Shown here one piece after another: positions 1 through 6,107 of a DNA stretch of 35,963 nt (position 1 is the first letter of the stretch; every line of letters starts with the position of its first letter). A program made the position numbers and the translations under genes. The DNA is taken from positions 1 to 35,963 of the forward strand of contig CACYCS010000179.1 of assembly GCA_902773005.1 (NCBI GenBank), written 5' to 3'. Below the pieces are notes generated by a model. The model saw nothing but the letters and a program-made list of their open reading frames with translations. It made no database searches and was not told the origin of the DNA. The DNA comes from an uncultured Erysipelotrichaceae bacterium. GTDB taxonomy: Bacteria > Bacillota_I > Bacilli_A > RFN20 > CAG-826.

Positions 1-97
1 AATTCGACATGTTGATTGGAACCGCCGTATGCGGAAAACCGCACGTACGGTGGTGTGAGAGGGCGGGCGAGATTAAAACCTCGCCGCCCTACTCGAT
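1..97 (+). mobile_element. 3' end of a group II intron (domains V and VI, class C-like); the rest lies upstream of the window
   Basis: Positions 21-54 fold as a textbook 34-nt group II domain V: an 8-pair basal stem (21-28 with 47-54), a two-base bulge (C44 G45), then GCGG/CCGC closed by an AAAA loop. The catalytic triad position (23-25) reads CGC and pairs with GUG, giving the expected G-U wobble. CGC rather than AGC is the triad known from class IIC introns such as that of Oceanobacillus iheyensis. Positions 58-90 form the long domain VI stem (AGGGCGG...CCGCCCT), and the element probably ends at CTACTCGAT near 97. The reverse transcriptase frame and domains I-IV are outside the window. The exact 3' boundary is inferred from the usual terminal AY. 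Confidence 0.88.
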
Positions 98-452
98 TCG
101 TCGGCCGATACAAAGTAAAGGCAACAAGCGGTCGCGCGTTCTTGCGTACGCGAAAATATGATTGATTCGGAACCGCAGGTCTATAAGAGTGGGTTTGATC
201 GTAATATGCCGCAGAGGCCACATTACGCTAGCCCTTGCCCGCCTTGCTTCAGACGCACTTCGAGGAGCAGTGGTTCCGTTCTCCTTTAGGCAAACGCCTC
301 GTTAGCCAATCGCGCCAGGAGGCGTTTTGAGCTGCCTGATTCAAATAATCGAACTCAGGGACCACGTGCATTCGAATTCGCCTGGAATCGCCTCACAGGC
401 GGATTTTCATTGATGTGGATACGTTCGCTTCATCCGCTGGGGGCGTGTATTG
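98..452. other. Intergenic stretch after the intron, no convincing gene
   Basis: About 350 bases separate the intron end from the terminator of the mal operon. Several inverted repeats are visible: TCGCG/CGCGA around 133-154, GTAAT/ATTAC around 201-226, and a perfect 9-bp pair AAACGCCTC/GAGGCGTTT around 294-330. A short stem CGCCT-cac-AGGCG lies near 390-402. None is followed by a clear T-run in a sensible place, and no tRNA or tmRNA hallmarks were found. It could be a structured RNA, remnant coding sequence, or simply the 3' exon of the intron target. Confidence 0.5.
249..371 (-). CDS. Tentative 40-residue open frame
   Basis: A frame beginning ATG CAC GTG and ending TGA encodes about 40 residues with a protein-like composition (starts MHVVPEFDYLNQAAQNASW, ends SKCV). 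There is an in-frame stop 30-40 bases upstream and no strong Shine-Dalgarno site (only CCAGGCG at some distance). It lies in an otherwise empty stretch between the intron end and the mal operon terminator. It may be a chance frame, a small gene, or the remnant of a larger one; I do not recognise it. Confidence 0.15.
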   Translation of the reverse strand: MHVVPEFDYLNQAAQNASWRDWLTRRLPKGERNHCSSKCV

Positions 453-489
453 AAAAAAAGCACCCAAGCCTTACGGCGAATGGGTGCTT
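453..489 (-). terminator. Rho-independent terminator of the mal operon
   Basis: On the minus strand AAGCACCCA (489-481) pairs perfectly with TGGGTGCTT (466-458), giving a 9-bp stem with a 14-base loop, followed at once by a run of seven T. It lies 24 bases beyond the stop of the last gene of the operon (513-875), the right place for the end of the malEFGK transcript. Confidence 0.9.
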
Positions 490-512
490 CCATTAACCCG
501 AATGTATCAGGT

Positions 513-875
513 TTATTGGACGGGGTTTTCAATAGCCTCTTTTTCGAGACCTTCAACGAGCTTCTCGTCTTCCTTGGGGCTTGCTGGAACCTCAAGAGTT
601 TCGACTTTCTTATCTTCCTTCTCGCGAAGTTTGTCAGAGATGTGCAAACATACACCGAACCCTACGAGTGCAAGAATGGAGAATAGATAGGCCAAGAACG
701 AGAGAACGGTATGCTGGCCAGATAGCGCGGCGAGGTCTTCTTTCGAAGCGGATTGTAGGACGCCTTGAGAGTAAGCATCATATACATTACGAGACAAAGC
801 GTATAGCACAATGGCCGCCGCCATGAGGATACCGACTACGACGACGAAGAGGAGAGTTCTCATCTTTTTGTTCAT
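513..875 (-). CDS. Small two-helix membrane protein, last gene of the mal operon
   Basis: A 120-residue protein, not recognised as a named family. It starts MNKKMRTLLFVVVVG and has two hydrophobic segments (about residues 6-29 and 58-78) joined by a polar loop of about 30 residues. A highly charged tail (about 80-120, many K and E) follows, so a cytoplasmic tail is likely. A good ribosome site (GAGGAGG) precedes the ATG. It follows malK by 18 bases and precedes the operon terminator, so it is co-transcribed with the importer. It might be an accessory or assembly factor of the transporter, but that is guesswork from position; no catalytic motif is visible. Confidence 0.75.
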   Translation of the reverse strand: MNKKMRTLLFVVVVGILMAAAIVLYALSRNVYDAYSQGVLQSASKEDLAALSGQHTVLSFLAYLFSILALVGFGVCLHISDKLREKEDKKVETLEVPASPKEDEKLVEGLEKEAIENPVQ

Positions 876-893
876 GATAATATTCCTCCTCGA

Positions 894-2045
894 TTATGCG
901 GCGTCTTTGTGATAAAGGAGATTGGTCTCGTTGTTGACGTCGAAGAAGTGCATGGCCTTTCCTTCGAACGTAATGTAAAGCGGCTTTCCGGTGACGAGCT
1001 CGGCTCTTTCCGCCTCGGTAAGGTTAAGAGTCGGGATACGAACAATCAATTCGGTTTCGTCCTCGGTCAGAACGTGGAGATGGTACTCGAATCCCATCAT
1101 CTCGTTGACGAGGATGGTCGTCTTGATGGTGCCAGGGCCGGCTTGCTTCGCAATCGCGACGTGCTCGGGGCGGACGCCGAGGATGATTTCCTGAGACGGG
1201 ATGCCCTTCTTTGCGAGGAGCTCGCCCTTCTCGCCATCGACGGGGATGGTCGCGCCAAACGGGGTGACGCTGTACTTGTCGCCATCTTTGACGAGATTGC
1301 ACTTGAAGGTGTTCATCTTCGGGGCGCCGATGAATTCGGCGACGAAGAGGTTGTCAGGCTTGTCGAAGACCTCAGTAGGGGTTCCGACCTGCATGATGAA
1401 GCCGTCCTTCATGATGACGATCCTATCGCCAAGGGTCATGGCCTCGGTCTGGTCATGGGTGACGTAGATGAAGGTGGTGTTGATCTTCTTACGGAGCAAG
1501 ATGATCTCAGCACGCATCTGGTTACGGAGTTTCGCGTCGAGGTTGGATAGCGGCTCGTCCATCAAGAAGACTTTGGAGTCGCGGACCATGGCGCGGCCGA
1601 TTGCGACACGCTGACGCTGACCACCGGAGAGGGCCTTCGGCTTACGGGTCAGGTATTGGGTGATGCCAAGGACTTTGGCAGCCCAGGTGACGCGCTCGTA
1701 GATCTCGTCGTTCGACATCTTCTTGTCGCCTTTAAGCAAGCGAAGAGGGAACGCCATGTTCTCGTAGACGGTGAGGTGGGGGTAGAGGGCGTAGTTCTGG
1801 AAGACCATGCTGACGCCGCGGTCCCTCGGCTGGAGGTCGTTCACGACGACGCCGTCGATCTCGACGGTGCCTTCGCTGATGTCCTCAAGGCCCGCGACCA
1901 TGCGGAGAGTGGTGGACTTACCGCAGCCGGATGGGCCGACGAAGACGACGAACTCCTTGTCGGCGATGTCGAGGTTGAATTCGTGGACGGCCACGACATT
2001 GCCATCATAGATTTTCTTTACGTTGGTTAATTTAACAGTAGCCAT
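894..2045 (-). CDS. malK: ABC transporter ATP-binding subunit, MalK/MsmK type
   Basis: A 383-residue ATPase that would power sugar import by the MalFG channel on the cytoplasmic face. Visible motifs, in order: Walker A GPSGCGKST (37-45), Q-loop VFQNYALYPH (81-90), signature LSGGQRQR (139-146), Walker B VFLMDEP (159-165), D-loop SNLDAKLR and H-loop His197. About 150 C-terminal residues form the OB/TOBE-like regulatory domain typical of MalK, MsmK and UgpC, including GVRPEH. Length is normal for the family. AGGAG precedes the start, 18 bases after malG. In Bacillota one such ATPase can serve several sugar importers, so its partners may not be limited to this operon. The family call is firm; the sugar is inferred from neighbours. 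Confidence 0.96.
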   Translation of the reverse strand: MATVKLTNVKKIYDGNVVAVHEFNLDIADKEFVVFVGPSGCGKSTTLRMVAGLEDISEGTVEIDGVVVNDLQPRDRGVSMVFQNYALYPHLTVYENMAFPLRLLKGDKKMSNDEIYERVTWAAKVLGITQYLTRKPKALSGGQRQRVAIGRAMVRDSKVFLMDEPLSNLDAKLRNQMRAEIILLRKKINTTFIYVTHDQTEAMTLGDRIVIMKDGFIMQVGTPTEVFDKPDNLFVAEFIGAPKMNTFKCNLVKDGDKYSVTPFGATIPVDGEKGELLAKKGIPSQEIILGVRPEHVAIAKQAGPGTIKTTILVNEMMGFEYHLHVLTEDETELIVRIPTLNLTEAERAELVTGKPLYITFEGKAMHFFDVNNETNLLYHKDAA

Positions 2046-2062
2046 AATTCAGTGGTCTCCTA

Positions 2063-2929
2063 TTATCCTTTGACAGCGCCGCCGGTAACGCCTTCGACAT
2101 AGTACTTTTGCAAGAACATGAAGAGGGTGATGACGGGGATGGCGACTAGAACGCCGCCAGAGCAGAAGTGCGTATAATGCTTTGCAATCTGGTCTTGAGA
2201 TAGCCAGCTCCATAGACCGACGGCGACGTTGTATCCGCTAGGTTCACCGAACGCGATGTACCTTGCGAAGATGAAGTCGCCCCAGGGGCCCATGAAGGCG
2301 GTTAAGACGGTGTAGATGATGATTGGCTTAGCAAGCGGCATGATGATCTTGTAGAAGATCTGGAAGCGGGTCGCGCCATCGACGCGGGCGGCTTCGTCCA
2401 AGCTCTTTGGAATCGTGTCGAAGAAGCCTTTGCAGACATAGTAGCCCATACCAGAGGAGGCAACGTAGACGAGGATCAACCCGCCTAGGGCGTTGGTCTG
2501 GGTAAGATTCATCATCTTTAAGACCTGATATAGAACGACCATGGTAAGGAAGCCAGGGAACATGCCAAGGATCAGCATGATGTTCATCAAGGCCTTGCGG
2601 CTCTTGAAGCGGAAGCGCGACAAGGTGTAGGCCATCATCAAAACCATAACTGTTTGCAGAACGGCTACGATGAGCGCGACGATGAAGGTATTGAAGTACC
2701 ACTGGATGAAGTTACATTCGGCCGAGAAAAGGTAGATGTAGTTATCAAATCCCCACTTTTGCGGAATGATGTAGGAAACCTGAGCTGTATTTTCGACCCT
2801 GAATGACTGCAAAACAATGAAGATGAAAGGCAGAATCCACACAACCGAGATGATGACGAGGAGTATGTGGCCAAGGGTATTCCCAATCGCCCTAGAGGCC
2901 TTTAGGCCCATAGAAGGTTTTTTAGCCAT
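2063..2929 (-). CDS. malG: Maltodextrin-type ABC permease, MalG
   Basis: A 288-residue integral membrane permease with about six hydrophobic segments, starting MAKKPSMGLKASRAIG. The EAA loop that contacts the ATPase is clear near residues 180-205 (SLDEAARVDGATRFQIFYK). Length and the GYNVAVGLW segment near the C-terminus fit MalG-like permeases of the CUT1 family, which import oligosaccharides. The start overlaps the malF stop by one base (TAATG), a sign of translational coupling, and AGGAGG lies just upstream within malF. It forms the channel with MalF. CUT1 permeases of the galactan importer GanQ look very similar, so the sugar cannot be fixed from this sequence alone. Confidence 0.95.
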   Translation of the reverse strand: MAKKPSMGLKASRAIGNTLGHILLVIISVVWILPFIFIVLQSFRVENTAQVSYIIPQKWGFDNYIYLFSAECNFIQWYFNTFIVALIVAVLQTVMVLMMAYTLSRFRFKSRKALMNIMLILGMFPGFLTMVVLYQVLKMMNLTQTNALGGLILVYVASSGMGYYVCKGFFDTIPKSLDEAARVDGATRFQIFYKIIMPLAKPIIIYTVLTAFMGPWGDFIFARYIAFGEPSGYNVAVGLWSWLSQDQIAKHYTHFCSGGVLVAIPVITLFMFLQKYYVEGVTGGAVKG

Positions 2930-4446
2930 TATGCGAAATCCTCCTCATTCTTTGTTGACGGAATCACGTTGTAAACGATGGTCGATAGCAACGCGACGAC
3001 GATGAAGATCAAGATACCGATGACGGCAGCCAACTTATAGTTAGTGTCGTCGACAGTCAAGGTGTAGAGCCAAGTGATGAGCAATGAGGTATGACCAGCG
3101 CCGCCATAGAGATTGATGTCGGTTGGTCCTCCACCAGTAAGCAAGAAGATGACGTTGAAGTTGTTCATATTGCCGGTGAAACTCGTCAAGAGGTACGGAC
3201 CGGTAACGAACAGCATGTACGGCAAGGTGATCTTGAAGTATTGCTGGGCGGGAGAGGCACCGTCAATCTTCGCGGATTCGTAAAGGTCGGCGGGAATGTT
3301 CATCAAGATGCCGGTCGTGATCAGCATGAGGTAGGGGATACCAATCCAGATGTTGATGATGATAACCGTGATTTTGGATAACCAGCGGTCGGTCCAGAAT
3401 GGGATCGGGTTTGCGCCCCAACTTCTAAGAAGACCGTTGATGATGCCGTCGTCGGCAAACATCTTTGAGACGTATAGCAAGGAGATGAACTGTGGAATTG
3501 CGATGGAGAAGACCAAGATAGTTCTCCAAAGCTTTTTAAGACGGATGCCCTTTTTGTTGATGAGCATTGCGACCATCATGCCAAGGAAGTAGTTGGTGAA
3601 GGTTGCAAAGAACGCCCAAACCAAGGTCCAAAGAAGGATTTGCCCGAAGGTAGCGCCGAAGGAGGCGCCGCCGCCGTTGGACCAAGTGAAGAGCTGACCG
3701 AAATTCTCGAACCCAACCCACGTGAATAGATTTTGCGGGGGTTGGTGGTTTTTGTCAAAATTAGTGAAAGCAACAAGGATCATGAACACGATCGGGAGGA
3801 TGGTGAACACGGTGATGCCGATGGTGGGAAGAGCAAGGAGCGTTTTGTAGAATTGCTCATCGACCATTGCGCGAAGGTCGTCGGAAGACTTTGTAAGAGC
3901 CTTCTTTTCTTTGAGTATCTGTTCATTAATGTGATTCTGTTTAATGTTGAGATACCAAGTGAAGATGAAAGCGACCATGAAGAATAGACTTAGGACGCTA
4001 TAAAGAAGGATGAGGAACGATTGGTCATGATAGGTTGTCGTTGGAGCGCACTCACCCAAAACGCAAACTTCCTCGGTAGTGGCTCCAAGTTTGCCTAGAT
4101 TTCCCAGCGAGGCAAGATATTGCCCGCCGAAGAAGACCATGTAGAGGATAAAAGCCGCTTCCATGGCGAGGAATAGAAGTCCGCGCAACCACTGGCCACG
4201 AAGAATGCTCCCGAAGCCCATGATAACGTAGGAGACTTTTGTTTTCCAATCGCCATGAATGAAAAATAGAACAATGTTTCTAAAGAAATTGGCGATTCCC
4301 AAACCAAGTTTTTTGAAGAACCGTCCAATTGCTAGGAACAGGTTTTTAAAAAAGCCAGGAATGGAAGTAAAGAAAAGCGCGAGGTTATACGTGAATCTTT
4401 GCCATTTGTTTAGATGCAAGTATTCTAAACTGTCGAGTTTTTCCAT
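2929..4446 (-). CDS. malF: Maltodextrin-type ABC permease, MalF
   Basis: A 505-residue permease subunit. I choose the start at 4446 (MEKLDSLEYLHLNKW) because AGGAGAG lies directly before it. A longer in-frame start at 4488 would lie inside a stable hairpin and has no ribosome site. The protein has an amphipathic, aromatic N-terminal stretch (about 20-75) and two or three extra helices before the transport core, as in Bacillota MalF. The core carries the EAA loop (LYESAKIDGASPAQQYFKI). A periplasm-side-equivalent segment around residues 110-130 has two Cys (EVCVLGECAP) that could form a disulphide outside. It pairs with MalG and MalK; the substrate is presumed to be maltodextrin because of the adjoining pullulanases. 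Confidence 0.94.
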   Translation of the reverse strand: MEKLDSLEYLHLNKWQRFTYNLALFFTSIPGFFKNLFLAIGRFFKKLGLGIANFFRNIVLFFIHGDWKTKVSYVIMGFGSILRGQWLRGLLFLAMEAAFILYMVFFGGQYLASLGNLGKLGATTEEVCVLGECAPTTTYHDQSFLILLYSVLSLFFMVAFIFTWYLNIKQNHINEQILKEKKALTKSSDDLRAMVDEQFYKTLLALPTIGITVFTILPIVFMILVAFTNFDKNHQPPQNLFTWVGFENFGQLFTWSNGGGASFGATFGQILLWTLVWAFFATFTNYFLGMMVAMLINKKGIRLKKLWRTILVFSIAIPQFISLLYVSKMFADDGIINGLLRSWGANPIPFWTDRWLSKITVIIINIWIGIPYLMLITTGILMNIPADLYESAKIDGASPAQQYFKITLPYMLFVTGPYLLTSFTGNMNNFNVIFLLTGGGPTDINLYGGAGHTSLLITWLYTLTVDDTNYKLAAVIGILIFIVVALLSTIVYNVIPSTKNEEDFA

Positions 4447-4466
4447 ATTCTCTCCTATTAGAGGAA

Positions 4467-4496
4467 AGGGGCCGGTAGAAATTTCCACCGGCCCCT
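4467..4496 (-). promoter_or_regulatory. Intercistronic hairpin between malE and malF
   Basis: A perfect 10-bp GC-rich stem, AGGGGCCGGT pairing with ACCGGCCCCT, with a 10-base loop, lies in the 85-base gap between the malE stop and the malF start. No U-run follows, so it is unlikely to be a full terminator. In other mal operons intercistronic hairpins at this place protect the malE message and give an excess of binding protein over permease. The same role is inferred here. Confidence 0.75.
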
Positions 4497-4531
4497 GCGA
4501 TTATTGGCGAAAGGCCGATTCAGTACTTGAC

Positions 4532-5872
4532 TTATTTGTCAAGCAATGTGTCGAGGCCGTCTGCATAGGTGTCTAGAACAGCCTGAATCTGCGCGTCGGT
4601 CGCGTTAGCACCAAGGTCTTTCAAGGAAGCACCGATGGCACCAGCGGTATTCCACCATCCGCCAGGGAACTGGCCCTGAGGCTTAGCGTATTCGTTTTGG
4701 GCAGCAAGAGCGGCCAAAGCGGGGTTAGCGGTGACTTTTTGGTTGGCAGCAGCGACCTTGTTGGAGGGTCCCCATGCAACTTCTTCGAACCTTTGAAGCT
4801 GGCAGACTTCGCCGGTTAGATACTGGGCAGTGCGCTGGCAGATTGCGGTCTTCTTCGCATCTTTCTGAGGCTTGACGCCAATCAGCTTATTGCCGGAGAA
4901 AGATCCAGTGTGATAGGTCTTTCCATCCACGGTGAATGACGGAAGAGCGGTCGCACCGAGCCTGTCGCCAAGGGCTGCCTTAGCGGTATTGTAGTCCCAG
5001 GTGCCGGAAACGACAGCACAGGCGGTCGGAACTTCGATTTCGTGAGCTTCTTCGCCTTCGCCTTCGGTGGCTTTTCCAACGAAGCCTGAAGCGACGGAGC
5101 GGTCGACGTATTGAGGGTTGGTAACGAGTTTCAAGAGTGCTTTTGCACCAGCGAGACCCTTAGTTGCGTAGGTGTCCTCGTGGGCGGTGAACTTACCGGC
5201 GGCATTAGTGGTCCAAATGGAGTCAGCACCGGCACCGTAGAAGAAGCCGAAGTTGTACCAGGCGCTGGTCCCATTAAAGTAAACATACTTCTGAGCCTGT
5301 TCGGCCTTGGCAAGGAGGGTTCCCCAATCTTTTACATCATCAGCGGAGAAGACAGAGGTGTCGTAATAGAGGAAGTAACCGTTGTCGGAGGTCATCGGGT
5401 ATGCGACGACTTTTCCGCCAAAGGTAGCAGCTCTAAGTGCGCCAGAATCGTTTGCTGTCTGAATCGTCTCGGCAGCAGCGCCACTCACTTCGGTGAGAGC
5501 ACCGGCAGTGTAAAGACGAGCAAGCTGGTCCTGAGCAAAGCCGAAGATATCGGCACCGGACTCTACGTCGGTGATCATGTTGCCGGCAGCGTCGCCTTCG
5601 CCAACGGGGTTGACGGTGTAGTTGATGGTGGTGCCGTCGCCTAGTTCAGCTTCAAGCGCTTTCTTAGCTTCGCCGAGTTGTGTTTTGGTTAGGGCGACAA
5701 TTTCGTTCGCGACCCAAACCTTGACTTCTACTGCGCTAGAAGCTGCGGGGGTAGAAGAACCTCCAGCGGGGGTAGAAGAACCTCCAGCGGGGGTGGAAGA
5801 GGTGGCGCCGCCGCCGCAGGCCGCAAGGACAAGCAAAGCGCTAGCAAAGCCACCGATCATAAATTTTTTCAT
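4532..5872 (-). CDS. malE: Maltodextrin-binding lipoprotein of the ABC importer
   Basis: A 446-residue extracellular solute-binding protein (family 1, MalE-like), anchored to the membrane by a lipobox Cys (VLAACGGG, Cys about 19). A low-complexity Ser/Thr/Pro/Gly linker with TPAGGSS repeats follows, before the globular domain. The globular part shows MalE-like features: VKVWVANEIVALT near the start, GADIFGFAQDQLARLYTAGAL, and FNGTSAWYNFGFFYGAG in the hinge region. The start at 5872 is set by AAAGGAG eight bases upstream; the TTG six codons earlier lies in that site. First gene of malEFGK, under a cre-overlapped promoter. It captures oligosaccharides released by surface enzymes; the exact ligand is inferred. 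Confidence 0.94.
   Translation of the reverse strand: MKKFMIGGFASALLVLAACGGGATSSTPAGGSSTPAGGSSTPAASSAVEVKVWVANEIVALTKTQLGEAKKALEAELGDGTTINYTVNPVGEGDAAGNMITDVESGADIFGFAQDQLARLYTAGALTEVSGAAAETIQTANDSGALRAATFGGKVVAYPMTSDNGYFLYYDTSVFSADDVKDWGTLLAKAEQAQKYVYFNGTSAWYNFGFFYGAGADSIWTTNAAGKFTAHEDTYATKGLAGAKALLKLVTNPQYVDRSVASGFVGKATEGEGEEAHEIEVPTACAVVSGTWDYNTAKAALGDRLGATALPSFTVDGKTYHTGSFSGNKLIGVKPQKDAKKTAICQRTAQYLTGEVCQLQRFEEVAWGPSNKVAAANQKVTANPALAALAAQNEYAKPQGQFPGGWWNTAGAIGASLKDLGANATDAQIQAVLDTYADGLDTLLDK
5745..5801 (-). repeat. 21-bp tandem repeat in the malE linker
   Basis: Two perfect copies of a 21-bp unit (5745-5765 and 5766-5786) and a partial third (from 5787) encode the TPAGGSS linker just after the lipobox of MalE. 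The unit is in frame (7 residues), so copy changes by slippage would lengthen or shorten the tether without breaking the gene. It is not a CRISPR: there are no spacers. Confidence 0.85.
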
Positions 5873-5955
5873 CAAATAAACTCCTTTCAATTAATTGATG
5901 GGGAACAAACAACATTCATGACGAAATGCTATTAAACCCTTTTTTCGATATGAAA

Positions 5956-5984
5956 ATTCTAATACTCAATGTAAGCGTTTGCAA
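5956..5984 (-). promoter_or_regulatory. Promoter of malEFGK
   Basis: On the minus strand a -35 box TTGCAA (5984-5979) and a -10 box TAGAAT (5961-5956) are separated by exactly 17 bases. The malE start is about 84 bases downstream of the -10. The -35 box lies within the cre palindrome. Confidence 0.75.
5969..5983. promoter_or_regulatory. cre operator for CcpA (or a related LacI-family maltose regulator)
   Basis: ATGTAAGCGTTTGCA matches the cre consensus WTGNAANCGNWNNCW at every position, in both orientations. It covers the -35 box and part of the spacer of the malE promoter, so binding should block RNA polymerase. MalR-type repressors of the LacI family bind similar sequences, so the protein cannot be told apart from the site alone. 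Confidence 0.85.
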
Positions 5985-6064
5985 CAAGCAACCCCTTCAG
6001 GCGATAAAAGAAAACTATCTTGTTGTCGAAGATATTTCCTTCAAAGCACCTGAGAACAAATAAG

Positions 6065-6095
6065 AAAACCACGCTTGCAGGGCTTGCAAGCGTGG
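6065..6095 (-). terminator. Terminator of the pullulanase operon
   Basis: On the minus strand CCACGCTTGCA pairs perfectly with TGCAAGCGTGG (6095-6069; 11-bp stem, 5-base loop), followed by TTTTCTTA. It lies 13 bases after the stop of the second pullulanase and separates that unit from the mal promoter. Confidence 0.92.
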
Positions 6096-6107
6096 CCTCG
6101 GCGTCAA

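Noticed and set aside
98..452. tmRNA, tRNA or SRP RNA in the gap after the intron
   Set aside because: Fragments such as TTCGAACTC look like a T-arm, but no acceptor stem, tag reading frame or CCA end could be assembled.
909..1550. 213-codon open frame on the plus strand opposite malK
   Set aside because: Antisense to an intact ATPase with all motifs; composition is D, G, V and E rich and no family is visible.
4447..4488. Fourteen extra codons at the start of malF
   Set aside because: They lie in the intercistronic hairpin and lack a ribosome site, whereas AGGAGAG precedes the ATG at 4446.
5745..5801. Direct repeats considered as a CRISPR or recombination site
   Set aside because: Units are adjacent without spacers, in frame, and encode a lipoprotein linker.
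5873..5890. TTG start six codons before malE
   Set aside because: The codons are the AAAGGAG ribosome site itself; ATG at 5872 starts a normal lipoprotein signal.
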